DNA of 15,427 bases from Frankiales bacterium. GTDB taxonomy: Bacteria > Actinomycetota > Actinomycetes > Mycobacteriales > SCTD01. Below, piece by piece: positions 1 to 7,078 of the stretch. Location of the stretch: positions 1-15,427 of the forward strand of contig JAOPWW010000142.1 of assembly GCA_025965495.1 (NCBI GenBank), given 5' to 3'. The notes beneath the pieces are model-generated. The model had not been told where the DNA came from. It saw only the letters and a program-made list of their open reading frames with translations, and did not search any database. Within the stretch, counting starts at the first letter, position 1. The number at the start of each line of letters is the position of its first letter. Both the position numbers and the translations under genes were made by a program.

Positions 1-314
<314 letters not shown>

Positions 315-465
315 GGCCAGAGGCTGGAACTGACGCCCCGTGGCGGAGCCGTGGGTCGGTCGTGCCGCCGTCGCTCCCGATCTGACCATGCCGGAACAGC
401 TCATCGGGGTCCTGGCCGTGAGCGGCTCCGCCTGCCAGCGTGCTGCTCGCGGCACCAGGCCGCCG

Positions 466-472
466 AAGGAGG
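466..472 (+). promoter_or_regulatory. Ribosome binding site AAGGAGG deciding the GTG start at 477
   Basis: A near-perfect Shine-Dalgarno AAGGAGG ends four bases before GTG 477. It favours that codon over the in-frame ATG at 489, which is 16 bases away. An overlapping 33-codon open frame (388-490) ends in TGATG at this ATG, so coupled initiation at 489 cannot be excluded. Confidence 0.55.
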
Positions 473-476
473 AGCT

Positions 477-761
477 GTGTCCGTTCTGATGCGCATGCAC
501 ATCCCGCACATGCCCGAGGAGGCCTACCTCGCGAGCCGGGAGCACGTCGAGCCGGCGCTGGCAGCGACTCCGGCCTGCCACAGCCACGTCGCGGTCGCCG
601 AGGACGGCGGGCTGACCGTGTTCGAGGTCTGGGACGACGCGGACGCGTGGCGGACGTTCTTCGACGCGGTCATCCGCCCCGTCCTGCCGCCCGGTACCGA
701 GCCGAACCCGACGTTCCTGCCCGTCCTCGGCTTCGACGTCCTCACGGCCGCGCCCGTCTAG
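477..761 (+). CDS. Small hypothetical protein, possibly ferredoxin-like (ABM/Dabb-type) fold
   Basis: A 94-residue protein with no signal peptide or membrane segment. The pattern is a short strand (LMRMHIPHM), a long helix beginning PEEAYLASREHVEP, a strand pair around HSHVAVAEDGGLTVFEVW, and a helix (DADAWRTFFDAVIRPVLP). This resembles the alpha+beta dimeric-barrel fold of antibiotic-biosynthesis monooxygenase and Dabb-like proteins, but I cannot assign a reaction. GTG 477 was chosen because of the strong AAGGAGG upstream; ATG 489 is the alternative and would remove four residues. Codon third positions are almost all G/C, supporting that it is a real gene. It stands alone downstream of dnaB and is followed by a terminator-like hairpin. 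Confidence 0.75.
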   Translation: MSVLMRMHIPHMPEEAYLASREHVEPALAATPACHSHVAVAEDGGLTVFEVWDDADAWRTFFDAVIRPVLPPGTEPNPTFLPVLGFDVLTAAPV

Positions 762-785
762 GAGCTCAGAGCAGCACAGGAGCAA

Positions 786-815
786 CCCCGTGGTCGCCTA
801 AGGGTGACCGCGGGG
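786..815 (+). terminator. Terminator-like hairpin
   Basis: CCCCGTGGTC (786-795) pairs with GACCGCGGGG (806-815), a ten-base stem with one G-U pair and a ten-base loop. It lies 25 bases after the stop of the small upstream gene. There is no T tract, as is common in very GC-rich actinobacteria. Confidence 0.5.
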
Positions 816-1021
816 CTGCCGGCTGTTACGACCAGCACGTCCTCGGCCCCGACCCGAACGGCATCGAGGGCACGGCCCCCGTCGTGACCGCGGCGCCGGA
901 GTTGGTCGTCATCGTGCTGCGGTGTTCCAACAGAGGGAGTCGGTCTTCGCGGCGCCACCCACAGTGCCTTCCCGCCGCTGACCGGCCGGGAGCGGAGGCT
1001 GATCGAGGAGGGCCCGGCCTC

Positions 1022-1537
1022 ATGCCACCCGTCGCCGACCGACTGGTGCTGTGGCTGACGACCGTGCGCCACGTGTCGAACACCGTCGCCGACCTCCGGG
1101 TCGCCGCAGCCCACACGGCACCGGCGCCGGCCAGCCACGGCCACGGCACCGCCCGCGGCACCGGCACCGGCACCGGCACCGCCACGGCACCACCCGCGGC
1201 ACGGCCCCGACACCGGCCAGCAACCGCCACGGCACCGGCACCGGTACCGGCGAGCGTCGTGCATGGCCTGGCTGCGCTCGTGCAACGGCCCACCTGGGCC
1301 ATGGCGGTCCGGGCCTCGCGGGCCGACCGTCCCTGCATGACGCCCTCGGAGGTCACGACCGACCTCGTCTCGCTGTCCGCAGCTGCCCGCGACGAGGCGT
1401 TCGCGCTGGGACTGCGGCACCTGCTGGCGGCAGAGCAGGCGCGCTCCCTCGGCAAGAGCGCGCTGCTTCGCCGGCTCCAGGCGGCTGTCGTGGTCCTGGA
1501 CCGACCGGCGTCCGGAGAGCGATCTCCGCGGAGCTGA
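1022..1537 (+). CDS. Doubtful hypothetical protein with repeat-encoded low-complexity middle
   Basis: This ATG-started frame would encode 171 residues. GAGGAGG at 1005-1011 lies ten bases before the ATG, rather far for a ribosome site. The N-terminal 30 residues (from MPPVADRLVLWL) and the C-terminal 66 residues (from MTPSEVTTDLVSLS at base 1336) look protein-like, and their third positions are about 85 percent G/C. That is lower than in the confident genes of this window. The middle is Gly/Thr/His then Ala/Pro/Thr low complexity produced directly by the GGCACC repeat. The C-terminal part is helical and could stand alone as a short gene starting at 1336. I do not recognise the family. It may be a remnant or not expressed at all. 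Confidence 0.3.
   Translation: MPPVADRLVLWLTTVRHVSNTVADLRVAAAHTAPAPASHGHGTARGTGTGTGTATAPPAARPRHRPATATAPAPVPASVVHGLAALVQRPTWAMAVRASRADRPCMTPSEVTTDLVSLSAAARDEAFALGLRHLLAAEQARSLGKSALLRRLQAAVVVLDRPASGERSPRS
1129..1251. repeat. GGCACC-rich imperfect tandem repeat
   Basis: Four perfect tandem GGCACC units occupy 1157-1180. Further copies lie at 1145-1150 and around 1185 and 1230-1241. Larger imperfect units are visible. ACGGCACCGCCCGCGGCACC near 1144 recurs 40 bases later with few changes, and a GGCCAGC...CCACGGCACCG block recurs about 84 bases apart (near 1129 and 1213). The pattern suggests slippage and partial duplication. There are no unique spacers, so it is not a CRISPR array. Confidence 0.8.
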
Positions 1538-1831
1538 CCGCAGGCCGACCGACGGGCCGCCGACCCCACGTCCGGCTGGGCCACGCGGGCGTCACGAGCC
1601 GTCCTGCGCCCGCTCAAGAAGCGCACCTCGTCCGCGTGCGGGCGCTCCTCCGCCGTGCTGCTCGACGTCGTCGGGTATCTCCCGCCGCCCCGCCGCCTCC
1701 AGTGCAGGAGGAGACCGGCGTCACGTCCGTCTCCCGGCACAGGCCTCGCAGGGTCGTCCTGGTGACGCTGCCCCGGCTGTCGCCTGGTGCCGGCGTCGCC
1801 GGCCACCACCCCGAGGACAGCGGAGGATCTC

Positions 1832-2341
1832 GTGACCGAGCGCAGCATCCGGTTGAACGGCGCCGAGGTGACCCTCACGACCGACGACCCGCTCTCGCAG
1901 CTGCTCTACGCCCTGCGCGAGCAGGCCGGGCAGCACGGGCCGAAGTTCGGCTGCGGGGTGTCGCAGTGCGGCGCCTGCACGGTCCTGGTGAACGACGTGC
2001 CGACGCGGTCCTGCGTCAGCACGGTGGCGGCCCTGCCGACGGCACCGCCCGCGCAGGTGCGCACGCTCGACGGTCTGGACCCGGGCCATCCGCTGCCGCA
2101 GGCCTTCCTCGACGAGCAGGCAGCGCAGTGCGCCTTCTGCATCAACGGCATGGTCATGGGCTCCCTGGCCTGGCTGGAGTCGCGGGTCGCCGCCGGCGAG
2201 AAGAAGGTCCCGACCCGGTCAGAGGTGGCCACCCACCTCTCCGGCGACAACGCCCAGACGTTCACCTACCTGTGCCGGTGCGGCGCCCACAACCGCATCA
2301 TCGACGCGATCCGCGCAGCCGCGAAGGAGATGGCCCGATGA
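1832..2341 (+). CDS. [2Fe-2S] subunit of a molybdenum hydroxylase (IorA-like)
   Basis: This 169-residue electron-transfer subunit carries two [2Fe-2S] clusters that pass electrons from the molybdenum site to an external acceptor. A plant-ferredoxin-type domain fills about residues 1-80, with cluster cysteines 41, 46, 49 and 61 (FGCGVSQCGACTVLV). A helical [2Fe-2S]-binding domain follows with Cys100, Cys103 (QCAFCINGMVM), Cys148 and Cys150 (LCRCGAHNRI). All eight ligands are present. The INGM form after CxxC and the short length match isoquinoline 1-oxidoreductase and nicotinate dehydrogenase small subunits rather than three-domain xanthine dehydrogenase. GTG 1832 is chosen because GGAGG (1822-1826) lies five bases upstream. 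The stop overlaps the next gene's ATG (ATGA), so the two subunits are translationally coupled. The substrate cannot be read from sequence. Confidence 0.93.
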   Translation: MTERSIRLNGAEVTLTTDDPLSQLLYALREQAGQHGPKFGCGVSQCGACTVLVNDVPTRSCVSTVAALPTAPPAQVRTLDGLDPGHPLPQAFLDEQAAQCAFCINGMVMGSLAWLESRVAAGEKKVPTRSEVATHLSGDNAQTFTYLCRCGAHNRIIDAIRAAAKEMAR

Positions 2342-4662
2342 GTGCCGTCAGCCGCCGCTCCTTCCTCACGGGCACGGTCGGCGTCGCCGTGTCCTTCGTC
2401 CTGCTGCCTGCGGGCCCGGCCGTCGCGAGGTCCGTGGCCGCGGCTCCGGCCGGCCGGATGCGCATCGAGGAGTCCACCAGCCCGACCTCCCTCGCCTGGC
2501 TCGTGCTGACCCCGGAGGCGATCACCGTCTACTGCGGCAAGGTCGAGCTCGGGACCGGCATCCAGACGGCCATGTCCCAGGTCGTCGTCGAGGAGCTGCG
2601 ACTCACCGTCGCCGACGTGCGGTACGTCCAGGCCGACACCCTGCTCACGCCGTCGCAGGGCACGACCGCCGGGTCCAAGTCGCTCCAGGAGGGTGCCGAG
2701 CCGCTGCGGCACGCGGCCGCGACCGCCTTCGCCGCGCTGCAGCGCATGGCTGCCCAGCACCTCGGCACCGCGGACGCCCCCGAGCGGGTGAAGGCGCGGG
2801 ACGGCGCGTTCTCGTGGGGGAACCGGACGGTCACCTACGCCGCACTCCTGGCCGAGGCCGACCTCGAGACGGTGGCGGACCTGACCGTGCCGCTGGTGGC
2901 GACCGCGGACCTGAAGGTGGTCGGGCGCTCCGTCCCGCGGGTGGACCTGCCGGCCAAGCTGCGCGCGACGTTCACGTACGTCGCCGACGTCTCGCTGCCC
3001 GGCATGCTGCACGGACGCGTGATCCGGCCGTCGGGCCGCAACGCCACGCTCCGGTCGGTGGACAAGGCGCCGCCGATGAGCGTGCCGGGCGTGACGGACG
3101 TCGTCGTCGTCGGCAACGTCGTGGGCGTGGTCGCGACCGGCGAGGCCGCGGCCGCCCGGGCGGCGCAGTCGGCGGGCAGCTGGGCCCTCTGGAACGCCGG
3201 TCCGGCCATGCTGCCGTGGGCGACGCTGGAGGACGAGCTCCGCAGTCCCGCGAACTGGTACGCCGAGGTGGCCGAGGCGCCGCTGCGGCGCGGGAACGCG
3301 CCGGCCGTGCTGGCCTCCGGTGGCACCGTCCTCGAGCGCAACTACTTCACCCCGTTCCTGATGCACGCCGCCATGGGTGCGAGCGCCTCGGTCGCGGACG
3401 TGCGCGCGGCGCCGGACCCGCTGACCGGGATCCGCGCCACCGTCTGGTCGGGCTCGCAGAACGTCACCAACCTGCGCGGGGCGATCGCCGACCTGCTCGG
3501 GCTGCCGGCCGCCCAGGTCCGGGTGGTCTACACGGAGGCCTCCGGCTGCTACGGCCACAACGGCGCGGACGACTGCGCCGCCGACGCCGCCCTCCTGTCG
3601 AAGGCGGTCGGCAGGCCCGTCCGCGTCCAGTGGACGCGCCAGCAGGAGCACGGCTGGGAGCCGCAGGGGCCGGCGTCGGCGCACACCCTCAAGGGCAAGA
3701 TCGGCGCCACCGGCATCGAGGCGTGGTGGCACACGCTCTACGCGCCGACGCACGGCTCGCGGCCGGTCGCCACGAACGCAGGGACGCTGGTCGCGGGCCA
3801 GCTCACCGGCAAGCTGCCCGCCGCGCTGCCGGCCACCGCCGCCAACTCGGCCGGGCGCAACTCCCAGGTCACCTACGCGCGCATCCCGCACCACCAGGTC
3901 GACGCGAAGCTGGTCCGCTCCTTCACCACCGTCCCCGGGGGACGGGCGCCGGCGACGACGGGCTTCGCGTGGAAGCTGCCGCGGTCCACCTCCCTGCGGT
4001 CGCTCGGCGGCTTCTCCAACACCTTCGCCAACGAGTCGTTCTTCGACGAGCTCGCCGCTGCCGGCGGTCGCGACCCGCTCGAGCTGCGCATCGCCATGCA
4101 CGAGGACTCGCGCGCCGTCGCCGTGCTCGCGGCGCTGCGCCCCGCCTGGACGGGCCGCCCCACGAGCGGCGGTCGGGGCGCCGGCGTCGCGTTCCAGCAG
4201 TACGAGCTGGAGAACGCGTACGCCGCGACGTACGCCGAGGTGGTCGTCGACGCCGGAGGCACGGTGCGCGTCACGCGCATGGTCTGCGCCCACGACTGCG
4301 GCCGGGTGGTGAACCCCGACGGCCTGCGCAACCAGATCGAGGGCAACCTCGTCCAGGGCGTCTCGCGAGCGCTGAAGGAGGAGACGGTCTGGCGCAACGA
4401 CACCGTCACCACCACGGTCTGGCAGCCCGCGCCCCCCTTCAGCCTCGCGCCCCAGTACGCGGTCCTGCGGTTCGACGAGGTGCCCGAGATCGAGTGCATC
4501 GTGATCGACCGGCCCGACGAGCCGATGTGGGGAGCGGGCGAGCCCGCGATCGGGACGGTCGGCGCTGCGGTCGCCAACGCCGTCTTCGCCGCCGTCGGAG
4601 CCCGGGTGCGTCGGCTGCCGATCACCCCGGAGCGGGTGCAGGCCGCGCGGCCGCACGCCTGA
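2338..4662 (+). CDS. Molybdopterin-binding subunit of a molybdenum hydroxylase (IorB-like), Tat-exported
   Basis: A 774-residue catalytic subunit of the xanthine-dehydrogenase superfamily, which hydroxylates N-heteroaromatics or oxidises aldehydes using water as oxygen source. The N-terminus has a Tat signal: SRRSFL at residues 5-10, a hydrophobic run, and AVA ending at about residue 30. The body follows the IorB/aldehyde-oxidase plan: GKVELGTGIQTAMSQVV near residue 70, SGCYGHNGADD at 402-412 in the molybdenum-cofactor domain, the NTFANESFFDELAAA block, CAHDCGRVVNPDG, and the catalytic Glu735 within GAGEPAIGTVGAAVANAV. The small subunit has no signal of its own, so export as a folded pair is likely. 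No FAD subunit, cytochrome subunit or XdhC/cofactor gene lies nearby, so the acceptor is unknown. The open frame reaches far upstream of this start, but the ATGA overlap, the Tat motif and the family length all fix ATG 2338. Confidence 0.93.
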   Translation: MSAVSRRSFLTGTVGVAVSFVLLPAGPAVARSVAAAPAGRMRIEESTSPTSLAWLVLTPEAITVYCGKVELGTGIQTAMSQVVVEELRLTVADVRYVQADTLLTPSQGTTAGSKSLQEGAEPLRHAAATAFAALQRMAAQHLGTADAPERVKARDGAFSWGNRTVTYAALLAEADLETVADLTVPLVATADLKVVGRSVPRVDLPAKLRATFTYVADVSLPGMLHGRVIRPSGRNATLRSVDKAPPMSVPGVTDVVVVGNVVGVVATGEAAAARAAQSAGSWALWNAGPAMLPWATLEDELRSPANWYAEVAEAPLRRGNAPAVLASGGTVLERNYFTPFLMHAAMGASASVADVRAAPDPLTGIRATVWSGSQNVTNLRGAIADLLGLPAAQVRVVYTEASGCYGHNGADDCAADAALLSKAVGRPVRVQWTRQQEHGWEPQGPASAHTLKGKIGATGIEAWWHTLYAPTHGSRPVATNAGTLVAGQLTGKLPAALPATAANSAGRNSQVTYARIPHHQVDAKLVRSFTTVPGGRAPATTGFAWKLPRSTSLRSLGGFSNTFANESFFDELAAAGGRDPLELRIAMHEDSRAVAVLAALRPAWTGRPTSGGRGAGVAFQQYELENAYAATYAEVVVDAGGTVRVTRMVCAHDCGRVVNPDGLRNQIEGNLVQGVSRALKEETVWRNDTVTTTVWQPAPPFSLAPQYAVLRFDEVPEIECIVIDRPDEPMWGAGEPAIGTVGAAVANAVFAAVGARVRRLPITPERVQAARPHA

Positions 4663-4672
4663 CCCACCACCG

Positions 4673-4707
4673 GCGAGGTGCTCCCCTCCACGGGGTGAGC
4701 ACCTCGC
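4673..4707. terminator. Bidirectional terminator hairpin between convergent genes
   Basis: GCGAGGTGCTC (4673-4683) and GAGCACCTCGC (4697-4707) form a perfect 11-base stem, with possible extra pairing inside the loop. It starts ten bases after the stop of the molybdenum hydroxylase gene and lies downstream of the minus-strand secreted protein, so it can serve both directions. There is no T tract. Confidence 0.75.
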
Positions 4708-4772
4708 CGCTGCTCGCCACGGCCTGGAGCCACCGCGACGTCGGGGGCAGCCGGCCGAAGACCGGTCGCCGA

Positions 4773-6815
4773 TCAGCAGACCGTGGCGACGACGGTGCCC
4801 GTCCCGCCCGCTCCCGGCGTCGGGCCGTAGGTCGACGTCCTGACGACGACGATGCGGACGACGGTGCCGACGATCGCCGACCCCGACCCCGACCCCGACG
4901 CCGTGACCCGGCTCGTCACGAGGGTGCCGGTGTAGCTCGGGACGGAGGCGGGCGGGAGGCCGCTGCCGCCCGGGTCCGCGGTGAAGCCGGCACCGCAGGC
5001 GGGCCGGCCGGTCGTCGTGGTGAAGCCCTTGAAGGCGTTCGGGGCGGCCCCTGCGCTGAGCGGGTTGGCCGTCGCCCACTGCGCGCCGTAGAACGTGACC
5101 GTCGCCCCCGGCAGCGCCCTGGTGTCGCCGACCGCGAACACGCCACGACTCGGGAACGCGTACACGATCGTCGAGGCGCTGTCCGCCGAGGCGAGGTAGT
5201 AGGCGTCCTGGGCGAAGGCGGCCTTCACGGTGCCGGGCCCGAGCGGCTGGGCGACGGCGGAGACGTCGCACGCCGCTCGTCCGGCCGGGTCGGTGAGACC
5301 CGTGCAGGTCTGAGCGGACGGCCCACTGCCTGCCGTGAACGTGACGCTGCGCCCGGCGAGCGCCGGGAGACCGTCGTCCTCGCGGAGCACGGCGGAGGCG
5401 TGCAGGGTGGCGCCGTCGGCGATCACCGTGTCGCCCGTGTACCGCAGCGACGTCTGCTCGCGCGTCACCGTGAAGGGGCGGGAGTCCGCGCTGGGGCGGC
5501 TCCCGGCGTCACCCGCGAAGACCGCCGTGACGGTGGAGGCGCCCGCGGGTACCTGCGGCGTGATCGTGCAGGAGGCCCGTCCGGCCGCGTCGGTGAGCGC
5601 GTCGCAGCTCGAGGAGGCCACGGTCAGCTGCACCGACCGCCCGGCCAGCGGCGACCCGTCGTCCGTCCGGGTGAGGGTCGCGGAGACGACGGTCGGGTCG
5701 TGGAAGTCGCCGGACGCCGGGCCGTCGTACGTCAGCGTGGTCCTGGCGCGCTCCACGGTCTGGCTCACCGATCCCGAGCTCGGGTTCTCGTCGCCGCCGG
5801 AGGGCGTGTAGGTCGCCGAGATCGTGTGTGCGCCGACCGTGCGGTCCGACGAGACGGTCGACGCCCGGCCCGCGCCGTCGAGGGGGAGCGGCGGCCCGAA
5901 CGCGGTCCCGCCGTCGCTGAACTGGACCGTCCCGACCGGTGTGCCCGCTCCTGGGGAGACGGTCTCGACCTGAGCGGTGAAGGTGACCGCCTGCCCGAGC
6001 TCGGAGGGGTCCCGCGAGGTCGAGACGGCGGTCCGGGTGTCCGCCGGCTGCACCGTCTGCCCACCGCCGAGGGAGCCGCTGCTGTCGAGCGTGTCCGAGG
6101 CGCTGCTGGTGAACGCCGCGGTCACCGGATGGTCGCCCACGGGGAGGGAGGACGTGTGGACCGACGCCTGGCCGCCTCCGTCGACGACCTGCGGCCCGCC
6201 GACGGCGGCGCCGTCGGCCTGGAACTGCACCGTCCCGGCCACGGCGCCTCCGCTCTGCCGGGCGACCGTGGCGGTGAGCGTGACGTCCTGCAGGTGGCGC
6301 GACGGGTTCGCCGACGACCCGACGCCGGTGCTGCTCGGACTGGCCGGAGGCGGGTCCACCTGCTGGCCCGCGCTCGGCGGGACCGGACAGGGTCCGCTCG
6401 GGCCGACGAGGATCGCGTAGACCGTGTGGTGCCCGAGCGAGAGGCTGCTCGTGCTGAAGTCCACGGAGTTGTTGTCCTTGAGCACCGCCGGGAACAGGAC
6501 CGCGACGCCCAGGACGCCGCCACCGAGGCCGTCGAAGAAGGTGACCAGCCCCGACGGCGACGGCGGCAGGTCCTCCGGGACCCTGGCGGCGGCGAAGAAC
6601 CGGAAGGTCGCCGGGTGGCCGACCGTGACCGGATCGTTCAGCGCCGTCAGCTGGCAGTTCGTCGTCGGGCCGCTGGCGGCAACCGGAGCGGCGAACGGGC
6701 CGAGGAGCAGGAGGCTGCTGACCAGAGCGGCCAGGAGGAGCGTGCCGGAGCCGGCTCGCCGGCAGGTGTGCGCGCGCGGGGCGTCGGTCACGGCTGTTCG
6801 GGGCGTGCGCTTCAC
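4773..6815 (-). CDS. Secreted multi-domain Ig-like repeat protein with conserved-looking C-terminal domain
   Basis: A 680-residue protein predicted to leave the cell through Sec. It has a basic N-region (KRTPR, CRR), a hydrophobic core around residues 25-45 (LLLAALVSSLLLLG) and a likely cleavage after VAA at residue 47. About five bacterial Ig-like domains follow (roughly 52-140, 165-250, 255-345, 345-440, 440-530). Their recurring cores, such as VTFTAQV, GTVQFSDGG and VGAHTISATYTP, are typical of Big_3_5-type repeats. The fourth and fifth differ: AGRSV blocks and a Cys pair around LTDxAGRA. The last 140 residues form a separate domain: GDTRALPGATVTFYGAQWA, NAFKGF, PACGAGFT and a terminal GTGTVVATVC. 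No LPXTG anchor is seen, so it is released or non-covalently bound. GTG 6815 is chosen because GGGAG lies six to ten bases upstream and the signal peptide begins there. A role in adhesion or surface structure is inferred from architecture only. Confidence 0.88.
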   Translation of the reverse strand: MKRTPRTAVTDAPRAHTCRRAGSGTLLLAALVSSLLLLGPFAAPVAASGPTTNCQLTALNDPVTVGHPATFRFFAAARVPEDLPPSPSGLVTFFDGLGGGVLGVAVLFPAVLKDNNSVDFSTSSLSLGHHTVYAILVGPSGPCPVPPSAGQQVDPPPASPSSTGVGSSANPSRHLQDVTLTATVARQSGGAVAGTVQFQADGAAVGGPQVVDGGGQASVHTSSLPVGDHPVTAAFTSSASDTLDSSGSLGGGQTVQPADTRTAVSTSRDPSELGQAVTFTAQVETVSPGAGTPVGTVQFSDGGTAFGPPLPLDGAGRASTVSSDRTVGAHTISATYTPSGGDENPSSGSVSQTVERARTTLTYDGPASGDFHDPTVVSATLTRTDDGSPLAGRSVQLTVASSSCDALTDAAGRASCTITPQVPAGASTVTAVFAGDAGSRPSADSRPFTVTREQTSLRYTGDTVIADGATLHASAVLREDDGLPALAGRSVTFTAGSGPSAQTCTGLTDPAGRAACDVSAVAQPLGPGTVKAAFAQDAYYLASADSASTIVYAFPSRGVFAVGDTRALPGATVTFYGAQWATANPLSAGAAPNAFKGFTTTTGRPACGAGFTADPGGSGLPPASVPSYTGTLVTSRVTASGSGSGSAIVGTVVRIVVVRTSTYGPTPGAGGTGTVVATVC

Positions 6816-6829
6816 GGGATCTCCCAGGA

Positions 6830-6845
6830 GACTGCCCCGGCAGTC
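6830..6845 (-). promoter_or_regulatory. Hairpin in the leader of the secreted Ig-repeat gene
   Basis: GACTGC and GCAGTC flank a four-base loop, giving a perfect six-base stem 14 bases upstream of the GTG start and just before the GGGAG ribosome site (6821-6825). It lies in a leader of about 110 bases. It could modulate initiation; no known riboswitch class is recognised. Confidence 0.35.
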
Positions 6846-6933
6846 GCGCCGAGGTCCTGCGGCGGGAGCAGCGGGTCCTGGAAGAGCAGGAGACGGCCCG
6901 GAGCGCTCGACAGGAGCAGGGCCGCTGTCCGGG

Positions 6934-6961
6934 ACGGTAGGACGATCGAGGTCGCTGTCAA
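6934..6961 (-). promoter_or_regulatory. Promoter for the secreted Ig-repeat protein
   Basis: Reading the minus strand, TTGACA (6961-6956) is followed after 16 bases by TACCGT (6939-6934). This is an exact -35 consensus and a TANNNT -10, matching primary-sigma promoters of actinobacteria. Transcription would begin near 6927, giving a leader of about 110 bases before GTG 6815. Confidence 0.75.
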
Positions 6962-7066
6962 CCCTCACGCGGTGTGCACGTCGCGGGAGCCCGTTGCCGT
7001 ACGTGGTCACTCGTGCCCACGGCGTGATGGTTCGCCGCAACCCTCCTGCACCACGCCGTCGGGGTC

Positions 7067-7078
7067 GATGCTAGGAGC
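7067..7078 (+). promoter_or_regulatory. Possible -10 element for a leaderless kinase-operon transcript
   Basis: GATGCT (7067-7072) fits the NANNNT core of an actinobacterial -10 and sits six bases before ATG 7079. The AGGAG at 7073-7077 is only one base from the ATG, too close to act as a ribosome site. A leaderless mRNA starting at the ATG is the simpler reading. No good -35 is visible. Confidence 0.4.

Larger units (their letters stand above)
762..1831. other. Gene-poor interval of about 1.07 kb
   Basis: No gene can be called with confidence here. After the hairpin at 786-815, stretches with codon-like bias move between frames. Bases 828-925 read well in one frame (a segment containing LGPDPNGIEG). 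Bases 928-970 read well in a second frame. Bases 978-1019 read LTGRERRLIEEGPA in a third. This could be a gene broken by frameshifts, or chance in GC-rich DNA. Bases 1129-1251 hold a GGCACC-rich repeat. Bases 1022-1537 form a weak open frame, annotated separately. From 1538 to 1821 I see no gene and no recognisable promoter; a seven-base inverted repeat GCGTCAC/GTGACGC (1718-1724, 1762-1768) is the only structure noticed. Confidence 0.5.

Noticed and set aside
1129..1251. CRISPR array
   Set aside because: Repeat units are six bases with no unique spacers, and no cas gene is present.
1353..1878. Minus-strand genes in the gene-poor interval
   Set aside because: The frames there are Arg/Ser-rich, lack motifs and ribosome sites, and change composition along their length.
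1051..2337. Upstream extension of the molybdopterin subunit by more than 400 codons
   Set aside because: The extension is Arg/His/Pro-rich and overlaps the iron-sulfur gene. The Tat signal and the ATGA overlap place the start at 2338.
2266..5271. Very long minus-strand open frame across the molybdenum hydroxylase genes
   Set aside because: It is Arg/Gly/Pro/Ala-rich without domains and lies opposite genes with clear catalytic motifs. Such frames arise from the GC-rich third positions of the real strand.
6816..7040. 75-codon N-terminal extension of the secreted protein from ATG 7040
   Set aside because: It would put the signal peptide far inside the protein and the -35/-10 promoter inside the coding region. 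GTG 6815 has a ribosome site and begins the signal peptide.
6816..7078. Cyclic-di-GMP (GEMM) riboswitch in the leader of the secreted protein
   Set aside because: The conserved GEMM core sequences and tetraloop-receptor arrangement were not found by eye on either strand.
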